Below the pieces are notes generated by a model. The model did no database searches and was not told the DNA's origin. It saw nothing but the letters and a program-made list of their open reading frames with translations. A stretch of 64,000 nt of DNA from Parascedosporium putredinis. Its lineage: Eukaryota > Ascomycota > Sordariomycetes > Microascales > Microascaceae. Position 1 is the first letter of the stretch. Each line of letters begins with the position of its first letter. Shown here one piece after another: positions 46,044 through 56,899 of the stretch. The DNA lies in assembly GCA_949357655.1 (NCBI GenBank), contig CASHTG010000015.1, positions 3,410,001-3,474,000 on the forward strand, read 5' to 3'. The position numbers and the translations under genes are program-made.

Positions 46044-46058
46044 TTGATTGATTGATTG
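46041..46058 (+). repeat. TGAT tandem repeat overlapping the stop codon
   Basis: The TGA at 46041-46043 that ends the giant gene is the first unit of TGATTGATTGATTGATTG. A second in-frame TGA follows at 46053. Confidence 0.85.
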
Positions 46059-47418
46059 GATACCCTACTGGTTTTGGAGCTTGCCGTACGCAATCGGTGT
46101 TTTGTTGGCCGTTTCTAGGGATCTCTATCTACGTCTGATCCTCACCGCGAGCCTGGTCATTTTCTATTTTATCTATCCGGATTTCCCTGTTTATTTTTTT
46201 CTTTTTCTTTTTCGAACGGTGGATTATGTCCTGTTGATTTGTTAGCGGCGCGTTTGGTTTTTTATTCCTCTTGCTTTTCTCGTTCCCTCTCAACATCCGT
46301 TTCTTTTAAACTACGCATACTCGAGTTTCCCTGCCCATGCATCCTCTATGATTTATTGCTCATGATACCGGTGTTGATCTGTTCGAATACCCTTTATTTG
46401 ATTTCACTTTCCCAGAGCGAGAAGCGACCTCCATCTTACAACCTCGATTGTTCCCCATCTTTCACCCACGTACACACATGCCCACGTAACAAACAGCACA
46501 TACTTTTTTTTCACGGGTCGGCGAGATTCTGCATTTCTTTTTCAACCCCCAATAAACGCAGCACGCGGACGCAAATATGCACATGCACATCATCAAAGGG
46601 TTGGCGGGTGGTTGTCTAGGCGCTAAGGGATTGTCTCACCTGTTTTTCCCGTTCTTTCTCGTTCCTCCGTCTGATATTAGATGTCTCGTGATGAGAGACG
46701 GGTGTTTCAGCGCTCGGTTCAGCAATTCTTTGGGGGAGGCGGCGGCGACACCTTTGTTTGCTTCTTTTTCCTTTTTCTTTTGCTGGGAGCTTTGCGTGTG
46801 CGAATCCTGGGTGAACGGGAAGGGAGTGGGTCGATATATATAGAGATATATCATATACATATGTTATAGTATATGTATATATATCCTTTTTGATATCCGG
46901 GTAGCCAACCCTTCTAGAATAAAGAGCGATCGCTGATTCAACTTGGCTTTCGAGTGCCAGCACATGTTGTATCTTCTTGGAGTGAAATGCTATTGCTGAT
47001 CCTCATAGAGAACCTGGAGAGCAATTAACCTGTGAAGCCGTCTTCTTCTTGTACACTCGCGGCCAGTGGGTGGCTAGCTGAGTGAAGAGGCGCGAATAGA
47101 TATAGAAAGCATCAGCGTAGAAAAGTAGATTAATAGGCAACCCGATGCCAAAGGCAACTCTTGTAAAAACATGGTGAAGAACAACTAACTAGGGGTATCA
47201 TCAAGCTAAACCAGATTCCAACGCCGTCGTGTACATGCAATCTAACAGATCTTTCCGTCTTGGTTAACCCTAATCTTAACTCCAGTCTTCACTCCTTACT
47301 TCTTGATCTCCACCTCCGTCCCCATCCCCGTCCCCGTCCCCGTCCCCGTCCCCGTCCCATCCCCACCACCTAGACTCGGAGACTTCCCCAGCAGGCCCCC
47401 TAGCCCACCACCTCCACC
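46044..47418. other. Convergent 3' intergenic region
   Basis: This lies between the giant gene (+) and the HET gene (-). It is T-rich in its first 700 bases, with TA-rich sequence at 46835-46895 and an AATAAA at 46918-46923. No gene is seen. The HET-side end contains a CCCCGT hexamer array, listed separately. Confidence 0.45.
47326..47355 (+). repeat. CCCCGT hexamer, 5 copies
   Basis: Five tandem CCCCGT units just downstream of the HET stop codon. Translated on the minus strand in a displaced frame they give a spurious Gly-Asp repeat, which I do not accept as part of the protein. Confidence 0.9.
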
Positions 47419-49563
47419 TTACTGGACGGTGAATAGGCGGGGTTTGAAAAAGTCGACTCTCCGCGAAGAAAAATACTCGCTCATCTCCTCCAAGGAGCAC
47501 ATGACGGTGAGAAGCCCCAGTCTCGTGTAATGCAGATCCGCGACAAGGCCGGAGGAGCTGAGCCGGCCGACGATCATGAACAGCGCGCGGCCGGGGAGCC
47601 GTCTCTGCAGATGCTGTTGTCGCCGAGGAGCAGGGCGCGCAACTCGCCTGTGCGAAGCATCTTGTTGGCGCGCTTGGGCGACTCCGCGCGGTGGCTGAGG
47701 GAGACCTCGGCCGGAAAGCCGCAGACGGTCCAGAAGAAGGACGTGTTGTTGTACGCGAGCTTACCCACGACGTTGGCCGGGAGAGCGACGGTGCGCATGG
47801 AGAAGACGCGGGGGCTAAAGGTGTCCTTTTCGAACTGGGAGAGGGACGCGTACGCGGCGCTCGAGTAGAGCTTCTCGTAGGGCACCATGTTGCCGTGCAG
47901 CTCAAAGGCGAAATCCTTGGCAAAGGGCTGGAAGTCGTAAAGTTGATGGCACCCTCCCACTCGTACGTGATCTCCCCGTCCACCCGAGGGGGACCATTTG
48001 GGAAATAGCTCGCGGGGCCGCGGGCACAGGTCCTCCTCGCACCATCCGGTGTAACGGTGCGCCCACGCAAGAGAATAGGGAGTACGGCCTTGGCCATGTC
48101 GGCCTGGTCCTGATCGCCCCACCAGACGCGGCGACCTGCGTCGCCGGGCCGACCCGAGGCGAAGAAGGGGATGCCCGAAACCTGCTGAAGGAGTGGGTGG
48201 ATCATTTGGTGGTGCTTGACGATGCCGACAAAGGCGTTGAGGGCCTGACTCTCGTACCGCAGGTCGCGCCTGGTGAACTCCTCGAGGTGCTCCCGGTAGG
48301 AGCGGGCGACCTTGTCGGGGCGGTCGCGGGAGTGCGGGGAGGGCCTCATGATTTGAAAGATGCCGCCCACCTCCTCGACGCCCTCGACTTCGGCCTCGCA
48401 CCGGCACTGGCCGCGGTTACACTCAAAGTAGAATTGCTCGTCGGTGAAGACGAGGCACCGGCGCGAGAGACAGTGCTCCTGGTAGGTCCAGGCGCGGCTC
48501 CACCACTTGGAGGCCTTGATGAGGGCCTGCACGCTGCGGGTGGATAGGCACATGGGGGCGATGAGGCCCTGGCTGGCGTGGCGCAGCTGCCATAGATACG
48601 TGTCGGACTCGGTGCTGAGGGAGGACCGCCGGCGGGGCGAGTTGGGCTTCTTCTTGAGGCGGCAGGCGACGCGGGGCCGGGAGATGCCGGGCAAGCCGCG
48701 GGTCTCGGCGTCGGCGTCGACGGCGACGATGCAGAGCAGGCTGTTGCGGTAGATGATGCGCATCTGCTGGAACTGGCGGTGCTTGAGCTTGTTGTCGTGC
48801 TGCGCGATGCAAAACTTGTCGATCCAGAGGTAGCGCGCGGCGAGCTTGCGGGCGACGTGGGAGACGTCGACGAAGAGCTGCGTCATGCGATCGGCGGGGA
48901 TGCGCTCGCCCACCTGCACGGGGCGGTGGGCGGCGTCGAGGCGGGGCGCAGACGCCCAGACGTAGCTGAGGGTGACGTACGCGGCATCGGGCTTGGCTTT
49001 GACGAGGCGGTTCCCGTCCTCGAGGTCGATGAGGAACAGGTCGCCTGGGGGTAGGTCGTTGACCGGGGTGGCTTTTTCGCTGCAGTACGGGTGGTTGGTG
49101 TAGCAGTCTTCTAGCCAAGGGAAGACGCAGTCTAGGTCCTGGCGGAATTCTGGGATGAGGGCGGACTATCGTGGTTCCGTACGGGTTAGTGGCTACGGGG
49201 ATGAGTGGCGGGAAGAAGACCTTTCCCACTTTTTCCCCGAAGAAGGGGAGGAGGAAGAGAAAGGCTTTTGCGAGAGGTGAAACAAGGGAGTTGGTTGGAT
49301 CCGGGGGAAGAGGGAGAAAACAACACTTGGGCGGATACGAGTTAAGGGCGGTAAACTTACAGTGGTACCGTGGCTTGACTCGCCACCGATGGAGCCGCGT
49401 GAGCGCCGGCGCGGCGGATCTGGGATCACGAGGGGCCCTGGGTCAAGGCTCAAGTCTAATGAATCCTCAAGAACGCCAACCTCCTCCTCTCGTGTTGTCT
49501 CCAAGGACGGGGGTCAGGAGGAGCGGCGGCCCAGGGCAAGAACGGCAAGAGGCTAGTAGGCAT
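47419..49563 (-). CDS. HET-domain (heterokaryon incompatibility-type) protein
   Basis: HET-domain proteins act in fungal non-self recognition and can trigger cell death when partners differ; the family is large and most members have no tested role. Exon 1 is 49563-49361 (start MPTSLLPFLPW), followed by a GTAAGT intron to 49166. Exon 2 begins SALIPEFRQDLDCVFPWLED. The domain signatures are AYVTLSYVWAS, ARYLWIDKFCIAQHD, ADAETRGLPGISRPR and WSRAWTYQEHCLSRRCLVFT. A helical C-terminal half follows, ending VDFFKPRLFTVQ at 47421. About 650 residues. Frame breaks occur at 49501-49504, 47939-47941 (T-run in coding sense) and 47593-47596 (C-run); one base each closes all phases. No recognisable recognition repeats (WD40, NB-ARC) are attached. 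Confidence 0.88.
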
Positions 49564-52013
49564 GCTGTGCAAAGACAGGGGGCCGAGAGACTAGTACCCA
49601 TCTACCGCTAGTTTTACACGGGTTGAAGAAGCTAGTGAGTAGGGTATAGAGGAGAGACACTGTTTGTGTCCATGCATCTGGCAAGGAACGCTGGAACAGT
49701 GAATTTCGGGATAGCAGGGGGTTAGGGAGCGAAGTGGAGCAAAGAGACGGGAATCCCATCTATATATTTGTATACTAGGTTGATTATATCTCGGAGGTGA
49801 CGGGTCATCTTCTTCATGCTCATCCACGACGGAGTCTACGCACACATCTTGTTGGAATGGTAGGAATAGGGCACTAGCATGGGAGGCAGGGAAAAGGAAT
49901 AAGACGACACATGTCAAGATAGACCAATGGGGACAATATGGGGGAGGGACAAGTTGGCTGTGCATCTTCTCACGCGTGTCCTCGAGGCTTCCTCCTGCTT
50001 AAACTTGAAGTTTGTAGGGGAAGACCTTGTTGCTTTGCCGGGTAAGCGGGGCCATGGGAAACCCTGGGCTAGCAGCCGGCTGTGACGCTGCCATGCTCTT
50101 TCGTTCGCTCGCTCGCTCGCTGCTTTGCGGATCAGCGAGCACTCTCCCACGCCAAGTTTCGGGCACAAGGGAAAACCCGGGTGGGCGAGTAACAAAGGAA
50201 AGTAGAAATGCGCTCATCGCTGGTCGGATGTCAGCTCCGCCCACGATCTCTCCGGGGCTGGCCTGGACTCTGATCCCCTGCCTGCCGGGCTCGACGGATG
50301 CACCAACGCCTAACACACACACACACACACACACACAACCAAGGGTAGAAACCGACCGTTGGTACCCCAGCTTCATATCCTAATGACACCCGTTGACGCA
50401 ATCTCAAGCCCTCCAGCCCCGCGCAGCTGGCGCCTGGCGCTAGGTAATGGTGGGCGCCCTCCACTCCAGAGACTCGGGCAAATAGAAGAAGAAAAAAGGG
50501 AGAAGAGGAAAATGGCCTCATGTGGGAGAGGAAAGTGTGGAGATGAGGGTGGTTTGATTTGTTACCCTGTCGGGTAACCCGGACCTGCGCCTCCGTGAGA
50601 TGCCCAGAATCCAGCGTAGAGGGCCGAATTAGACCGGGACAGAGGAAAAGGAAAATGGGGGGCTTCCTCAAAGAGAAAGGGACCCGCGAAGCCCTGCATG
50701 GCCCAAGAGGCGGAAGACGTGGGCGTGTCTTGAGCCAACAGGCAGCAAAGGGGGATCCCTCAGCTCGAGGCTGTCCGCCCGCCCCGTTCGCGTGGAAAGA
50801 CGCGTGAAATGCGAGCTCCTGCAAAACTCAGGTGGGAGTGGTGGCAGATGGAGGGGAAGGGGGATGGGGACAAGACGGAATCACAAAGGCAACAGGGGGA
50901 TGAAGGATAAGGAGGGGAGACATAAAAAAAAGAGGTCCCAGGAGCTGTCATGGGCGGGTAGTGCACCTTTTCTGGATCTGGCATGACATTGGCGATCCTC
51001 GAGTGGAACGCGGCGGGAGGGGGAGCGGAGAAAGTGCTTGGTTTCCCTCTATTCCACGTCCGCGCAACTGTGCGTGCAGCTTTTGGGGGAGGATTCTGGC
51101 TTTGGCTTTCGGGGATGCGGCATGTGCTTCGTGTGTGGGTTGCGAAAGTGAGGCGGACTATCAATCGACGCTTGTCCCCCTCCCCTCCTTTTCCACCTTG
51201 GAAATAGAGTCGACCGCACGACGAATACATCGCAGGCACCAGCCCCCGAATCCAGCTGGAAGTCGCGTGCTACCAAGCATGCCGGCTTGGCCTTGAGTAA
51301 CGGAATGAAGCGTGTGCTTATGATGGGGCGAGATATAATGGCTTTTGAGGGTTTATGCGGTTTCTTGTTCAATGTTCGTGCGACCGGCGAAGAGGTACCG
51401 GAGGAGATATGAAGAGGCCAGGGTCAGGATTGGCGGGTATCGATGTAATATTACAGCTCTATCGGAGTTCTTGGGAATATCTGCTTTTGTGCTTGCGTCC
51501 CCTTTGTTGCCCGTTCCTCCCTTTACCCGAACGCCCAATGTGATACGTAACTTGGAAAACATGAAAAAAAAGCCCAATTACACTTGGCTCATAGCGTCCT
51601 TTCTCGACCTCGAGATGGCTCCGATCCTGTTTCCTATCAACATCGGCCCATGTTCCTCGTACCCTCGTTTTCCTCTCTGCCTCGCCGACCCTTTTCTTTC
51701 AACCATGGAAGGAAGGGGCCGAGGCCATATTCGTAGTTTTGAGTACCCAGTTCGCCTCCAAGAATCGAGGGAATAACCTCGATCGTCATGTAGAGAAGGG
51801 GTTCAGGCCCCGGGCTAAAGAAAAGATTATCTTACAGGCCATGGTCGCCTTGATCGTCAGCGTCGTCTAGACCTGTCGTTGAAGCGCAGAGTGTTCAAAT
51901 CACAACACCCCTTAGAAGACAAAAGGAAATGAAAAGATAAAGAAGAAACAGTAGGCGTTTACAATGTAGAGTTGAGATAAGTTCGGAGGGTTGCGAAGGG
52001 GATCGGTTGATGT
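49564..52013. other. Intergenic region between HET gene and MDM31
   Basis: The HET promoter would lie at the left end and the MDM31 3' end at the right. Frames at 50231-50824 and 50760-51239 (minus) are open, but their peptides are Ser/Pro/Arg-rich and unlike any family; I do not call them. A CA microsatellite lies at 50313-50337 and GCTCGCTC-type repeats at about 50102-50121. Confidence 0.4.
50313..50337 (+). repeat. (AC)n microsatellite
   Basis: About twelve AC units in gene-free sequence. Confidence 0.9.
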
Positions 52014-54308
52014 CTAGACCAGGGTCCCCGCCATGCCGCCGCAGATGACATGGATCAAGAGGGACAGGGTCCAGCCGCCAACCTTCTTCAGCCGGCGGAT
52101 TCGATTCTGGTGGTTTTCCACATTGAGCGCAAACGCCGTGTACGTCTCCGCAGAGAGATCGTCCATGAGGCCAGAGTCAAATGTTGTCCAGCTCCCGTCA
52201 AAGTCGGACTGCCGCTTCGCAAACCGGCACGTGATGGGTATATATGTGCGGCGCGAGTTGATGTACGCCACAATCGGACGCACCAGCGCCTGGTTGACGT
52301 AGGATATATCGTTGTTTAAAGAGGAACGGCGGATTTGACGTCGTTGAGTCGGATCCGGAGGTCAAACACGAGATAGCGGCGATCCTCCGCCGCCGTAGGC
52401 TCCGACTGGTCCTTCTCCGGAATGAGCTCTTGCGGGATGCGGGCACCTAGCCTATCGGTATTCTGCGTGTCCCATGGTAGGGCCTCGACCTCGGGCTCGT
52501 CTTCGATTCCCGCCTTCCGAAGTAGCCGTATCCTATTCGAAGTGACAAGATCGTCTAGCTGGTCATAAAGTCGGACACGACTTTGCCGAGTCCTTCCTCT
52601 TCCTCGGTAGGGAGCATGACGTCGGCCATTATATCGACCCGACCCTCGTAGATCCACCCAAATGGCCCCGTCACCCCCGGTTTAGATGATCAATCCTTAG
52701 ACCGTCTATCCTTAACCGCGTTGACTTCTTCCACGCCGAGGGGTTTCCAAATGTGTTTTCGCTACCCAGGCTATCCACGAGGGGCGTGTGGATCGTAAAG
52801 AGGAGCCATCATAGGAGCCCGACATATTATTGGCTGATAAGAGGTCGTAGAACAGCCATTGCTTCCGTAGCTGAGGAAGCTCGCAAGAATAGATGCAGGC
52901 CTCGAACGGGCGGAACCCTTCGGGCTGATGCACCGTCACCTTGAGGTCGTCGAGCTTGAAGTAATCAAGCTCAAAGTCGCCCGGTTGGTGCTCATGCCGG
53001 TACGACAGCGGGTTGAGATCGTCCTCGGCCCAGACTACGTGTCGACGATCAACCTCGCCGCGGATGCCCTTCATTTCCACGTCCTTGAGCAATCCTTTAC
53101 CATTCCACCATTTCAAAAGGACAGCGTTACGTTGACGGTGTTGATAGTCAGATCGAACTGCGTGTAGTTTCCATCGTCCACCACCTCCTCGTGTTCCTCA
53201 TGGTAGTCGGCTGCCGAGTGCTCGGCCGCTGCCGAGTGCTCGGCCGCTGCCGCCGCCACCGCCGCCGACCCTTTGCTTACCGACGACTGAACTTGGCCCG
53301 GTCGACGTGACACCGACACTTTGCGAAGCGAAATCACGCCATCCTTCCATTTCGGAACAATGGCAGATTCAAACACAACGGTAACGCCGGCGGATTGAGT
53401 TAGGTAATCGCCAATCCATGATGCCAAGGTTTCTATATAAAAGTTAGCAAGAATTCTAAAGAGGGAACCCTAGAGGAATCGGGCTGAAACGTACCCTGTG
53501 CAAAGACGGTGTTGATGGAAAAGATGAGAAGGGAAAAGAATGTAGTGGTCCCTACAAGGATCCAGACAAGGTGACTGAGAATGAACCACGATACGAAGGC
53601 ACCCCATTCATCGGCGTTCCACGGCCGCATGCTGCGGATGGATAACCACTTGAAGCGGACCCCGAACCGCTGCCAAAAGCCAGTCGCCGCGGCGAGCAGC
53701 TCCTCCTTCGTCGGACGATGTGGGAGGTGTAGGTATTTTGACATGGAAGACGCAATGGACTCGTGCTCGGGTTCGGGTTCGGACTTGGGAATAGAGGGCT
53801 TCGTTTCTTTCGAGTTATCACCGAGAGGTTGCCCATCCTTTGGCTTTCCTGGGGAGGGGGCCCTGTGCTCTGGTGGACACCCCGAAAACCCAACCCAACC
53901 CGGGAAGGATGGGCAAGAGTCCGTAGGCCCCGCCATGCTAACGGCCGGCTGCGCCGGGAAGCACTTCTCGAGTATAATAATAGTATTGAAGGCGTCGGAG
54001 AATATGAACCTCGAAGTTGGAGATGGGCTATCGAAGTGGTCGGTGGGAAAAAGTCGATACTCGAGGCCGGGTCGGATTCTGCGCCCCCGCCGATTTTCGG
54101 ACCTGGCTGAGGATGGAATCTCGGGAAAAGTTTTGGGAGCAAGAAGCAATGCCCAAAACCTAGGTTGGTGTGCAGCCTGGGCGATGCATGGCCGCGGCGG
54201 CGTCCTCGGACTCCCCAGGAACCCTGCGGAGAGCAGAGGGAAGGGAACGGTCGGGGTGGCTCGCTGGACTCGGAAGGGGCCGAAGACTGGGAGAATACCC
54301 CTAGGCAT
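52014..54308 (-). CDS. MDM31: Mitochondrial inner-membrane protein Mdm31/Mdm32 family
   Basis: Mdm31/32 are inner-membrane proteins needed for normal mitochondrial shape, inheritance and lipid balance. Exon 1 (54308-53495) begins with a Pro/Arg-rich presequence-like region and reaches LPHRPTKEELLAAATGFWQR and RSMRPWNADEWGAFVSW. The first membrane span follows (FILSHLVWILVGTTTFFSLL). A GTACGT intron ends at 53433. Exon 2 continues ETLASWIGDYLTQSAGVTVV, YTQFDLTINTVNVTLSF, KWWNGKGLLKDVEMKGIRG and LRKQWLFYDLLSANNMSGSY. It ends with a second hydrophobic span (WTLSLLIHVICGGMAGTLV). About 745 residues. Exon 2 has five one-base breaks (53115-53118, 52803-52804, 52674-52678, 52567-52569, 52315-52317), all in short runs; five added bases close the phase. 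The start is less sure, since MAGPTDSCPS is a later candidate. Confidence 0.92.
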
Positions 54309-55072
54309 GATGGAGCATCATTGTGCCGCCGATGTTGAAGAAAAATCTTGTACGAGCCCTACGCTTTTTCGGCAATCTCCAGGCGCATCTGGTAGATTCC
54401 GTAAGGATTTTCCGTGAGCTGTTGGCTGTTTGAGGGGAAAGTTGTGACGATGATGTCAACGACTGCCGTCAGGAAGAAGAACGCAAGAAAATTCGGGAGA
54501 CGACCTTATCACAGGCAATCATGCAGTCACGTCAGAGCTGAGGCCCGTGGCTGCAACCTGGGTTTGGCTGGGCTGGGCTTGGCTGGGCTAGGCCGTGCTG
54601 CGTCAATCAGGCATGGGGAGCTTCTGACGATCAGCGACTGACTCATCAACTCTCGTGGCTGGCATTTCATTTGAGCCATACATGGGGCTGAGGCAGGCCA
54701 AGGGCATCTACTTTGAAGGTCTGTGGCTAGTGAACCAGGGGAACCTTGCTCAACTAAACCTGGGCCGCACTGTCCCGCAAGTCTCTCCGAGCCCGAAAAA
54801 AATTGCCCCACCGAATTTTTTCTTCTTTTTTGGTAGGCTTTTTGGCACCCACCGATTAAATTGACGGCAACTTTTTTTTTTTTGGGCGGTCAAGTCGATG
54901 AGGGGCCGACGCTATCTTGAACCGCAGAATTCAACCCACTACCGGCCTATTCGACGGGATCGCAACGCCAACCTCTAGTCTTTTCCACTCCGTACAAACT
55001 TGAGGTTCTCAGAATTTTTATTTTACCTTTTCAAGCACGATTTTCTATTCTCCAGGCTTGAAATAGCGAAAT
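54309..55072. promoter_or_regulatory. Divergent promoter of MDM31 and PNO1
   Basis: About 760 bp between divergent start codons of two housekeeping genes. It contains a GGCTGGGCTT-rich patch at about 54565-54590, T-runs at about 54817-54833 and 54871-54882, and a T-rich leader directly before PNO1. No specific site is claimed. Confidence 0.5.
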
Positions 55073-56190
55073 ATGCCTGCACCCACCGCCCTCAAGAAGG
55101 TGCAGGATGCCCCGCCTGCCACCGACATCCCGCTTCCCGAAGTCGACCTCGACGAAGACCTTCTCCTCGAAACCGGCGATACCCTGCCGGCCCTGGATGT
55201 TATGATTGTGGATGCCGAAGCCATCGAGACCGAAGATGCTATCGACGAAGAGGGTCGTCCCAAGTTCGCTCCCGCTAAGGATCTCGTACGTTGTTCCCCA
55301 TGGGTGAACCCAAAAGCGAGAGAGAGAAAGAAAGAAAATGGTCATTTTGGAAGCGGCCCTGAGAGAGGCCACTAAGCTTTCTCTTTGCTAATTCTCGCCG
55401 TCATATAGTCCGTAGCAGCCCGAGTCCAGAGCCGTCAGGTCCGCATACCACCCCACCGAATGACGCCCCTCAAGTCCCAGTGGCCGCGCATCTACCCTCC
55501 CCTGGTAGAGCACCTAAAGCTCCAGGTCCGCATGAACATCAAGCGCAAGGCCGTCGAGCTCAGGACCAGCAAGCACACGACCGACCCCGAGGCAATCCAG
55601 CGGGGCGTCGACTTCCTTACCGCTTTTGTGTGCGGCTTCGAGACCGACGACGCGATTGCCCTCCTCAGATTAGACGATCTCTATATTGGTAAGACCTGCC
55701 GCCTGTTTCTGGTCCGCTATATCCGTAGCGAGAAGGCAATACTGACAGGGCTATCATCTTAGAAACCTTCGAGGTCAAGGACGTAAAAACCTTGCGTATG
55801 TATCGGCCCGCCGTTTTGGTTTATCCGTACAATCTCATATCGTTTTGCTAACGTGCAGTACAGAGGGTGATCACCTGGCCCGAGCTATCGGCCGTATTGC
55901 CGGAAAGGACGGCAAGACCAAATTTGCGATTGAGAACGCTACGAGGACTCGTATCGTCCTTGCCGATACCAAGGTAATACAGACCCCCTCCCCCGAAATG
56001 CTCTTAAGCCCTGCCCTGCCACCCCCTCGCATCCTCGCTAACGGCAACCTACCAGATCCATATCCTTGGTGGATACAAGAACGTCCAGATCGCCCGCGCC
56101 TCCGTGTGTAACCTCATCATGGGCAAGCAGCCCGGCAAGGTCTACAACTCGCTCAGGGCCGTGGCTGCGAGGATGAAGGAAAGGTTCTAG
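55073..56190 (+). CDS. PNO1: Pno1/Dim2 KH-domain 40S ribosome assembly factor
   Basis: Pno1 binds pre-18S rRNA near its 3' end, partners the endonuclease Nob1 and recruits Dim1; it acts in nucleolus and cytoplasm. Five exons join exactly without any correction: 55073-55285, 55409-55688, 55763-55795, 55864-55973 and 56056-56190, giving 256 residues. The N-terminus is acidic (PLPEVDLDEDLLLETGD). The conserved core reads MTPLKSQWPRIYPPLVEHLK, NIKRKAVELRTS, GDHLARAIGRIAGKDGKTKF, ENATRTRIVLADTK, IHILGGYKNVQIARASVCNL and GKVYNSLRAVAARMKERF. Exon 3 is a 33-nt microexon, and its downstream acceptor is CAGTACAG (second AG used, giving TLQGDHL). It is one of two genes here with an undisturbed frame, which argues that the breaks elsewhere are not inherent to the annotation method. 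Confidence 0.97.
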
Positions 56191-56899
56191 TTTTGCAAAC
56201 CTCGCCGGCGTGACAAGTCGTTATAATTAGCGCCTTCCTCGTCAAGACGTCGTTTGGTAGGCGGGGGTCCTTGACGACCAATGCTTTTCACGAGTTGGAC
56301 CCGTTGCATCTTGTTTATTTTTCTTGCGCATGGCGTTCTGGGGGTTCTTGGTCAGGATGGGAAATCATATATATATGAACTGGTTAGACAATACCAACAA
56401 CCACGAAGCTTACGCTCTTCCGACTAAATCGTTTTTCCTTCTCTCTGTTACCCTTCCCAGGTACATACCTGCCCTTCTCTTGACAGTATACCAGACCTGT
56501 CGCTGTGCTTTTACGCAAGGAAATGTGCCCCAAGTGCCCCAAAACGAGACCTGAAAGTAAAACCAAAAGATCAAATAACTGAGAGGAGGCTGGAAAGAGA
56601 CTGATCAACGCTATTTTTCTTTTTCTCGTTCGGTGACATCTAACATAAAGAGAGCCAGCCGACTCCCGATCCTATCATTACAATAAAGATCCCTTCGGCA
56701 TCCCCCATGCCCAACTTCGCAGAGGAAAGGAGATATTGGAAAGAGAAAAAAAAAGTCAGAGCCCATTCGTCATTCCGTGATGCGAGAACAAAAGGAGATT
56801 TAAAGTGGAAGTGATAATCAAGGCGTCCTCTTTTTGTTGGTTTCAGATGCCACCCATATTTCTTTTCTTCATTTTTGGGACCAAAGGAAACACCACTGC
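56191..56899. other. Convergent 3' region of PNO1 and eIF3d
   Basis: No coding sequence. An AATAAA at 56682-56687 lies about 490 bp past PNO1, and an A-run at about 56747-56755 lies toward the end of eIF3d. Compatible with overlapping 3' untranslated regions. Confidence 0.45.

Noticed and set aside
47276..47418. Gly-Asp repeat C-terminus for the HET protein
   Set aside because: It arises only if two frame breaks are ignored; the corrected frame ends at the TAA at 47421 and leaves the CCCCGT hexamer array outside the gene.
49193..49504. Alternative HET start within 49193-49504
   Set aside because: It begins with TTG rather than ATG; the ATG at 49563 plus one restored base joins in frame.
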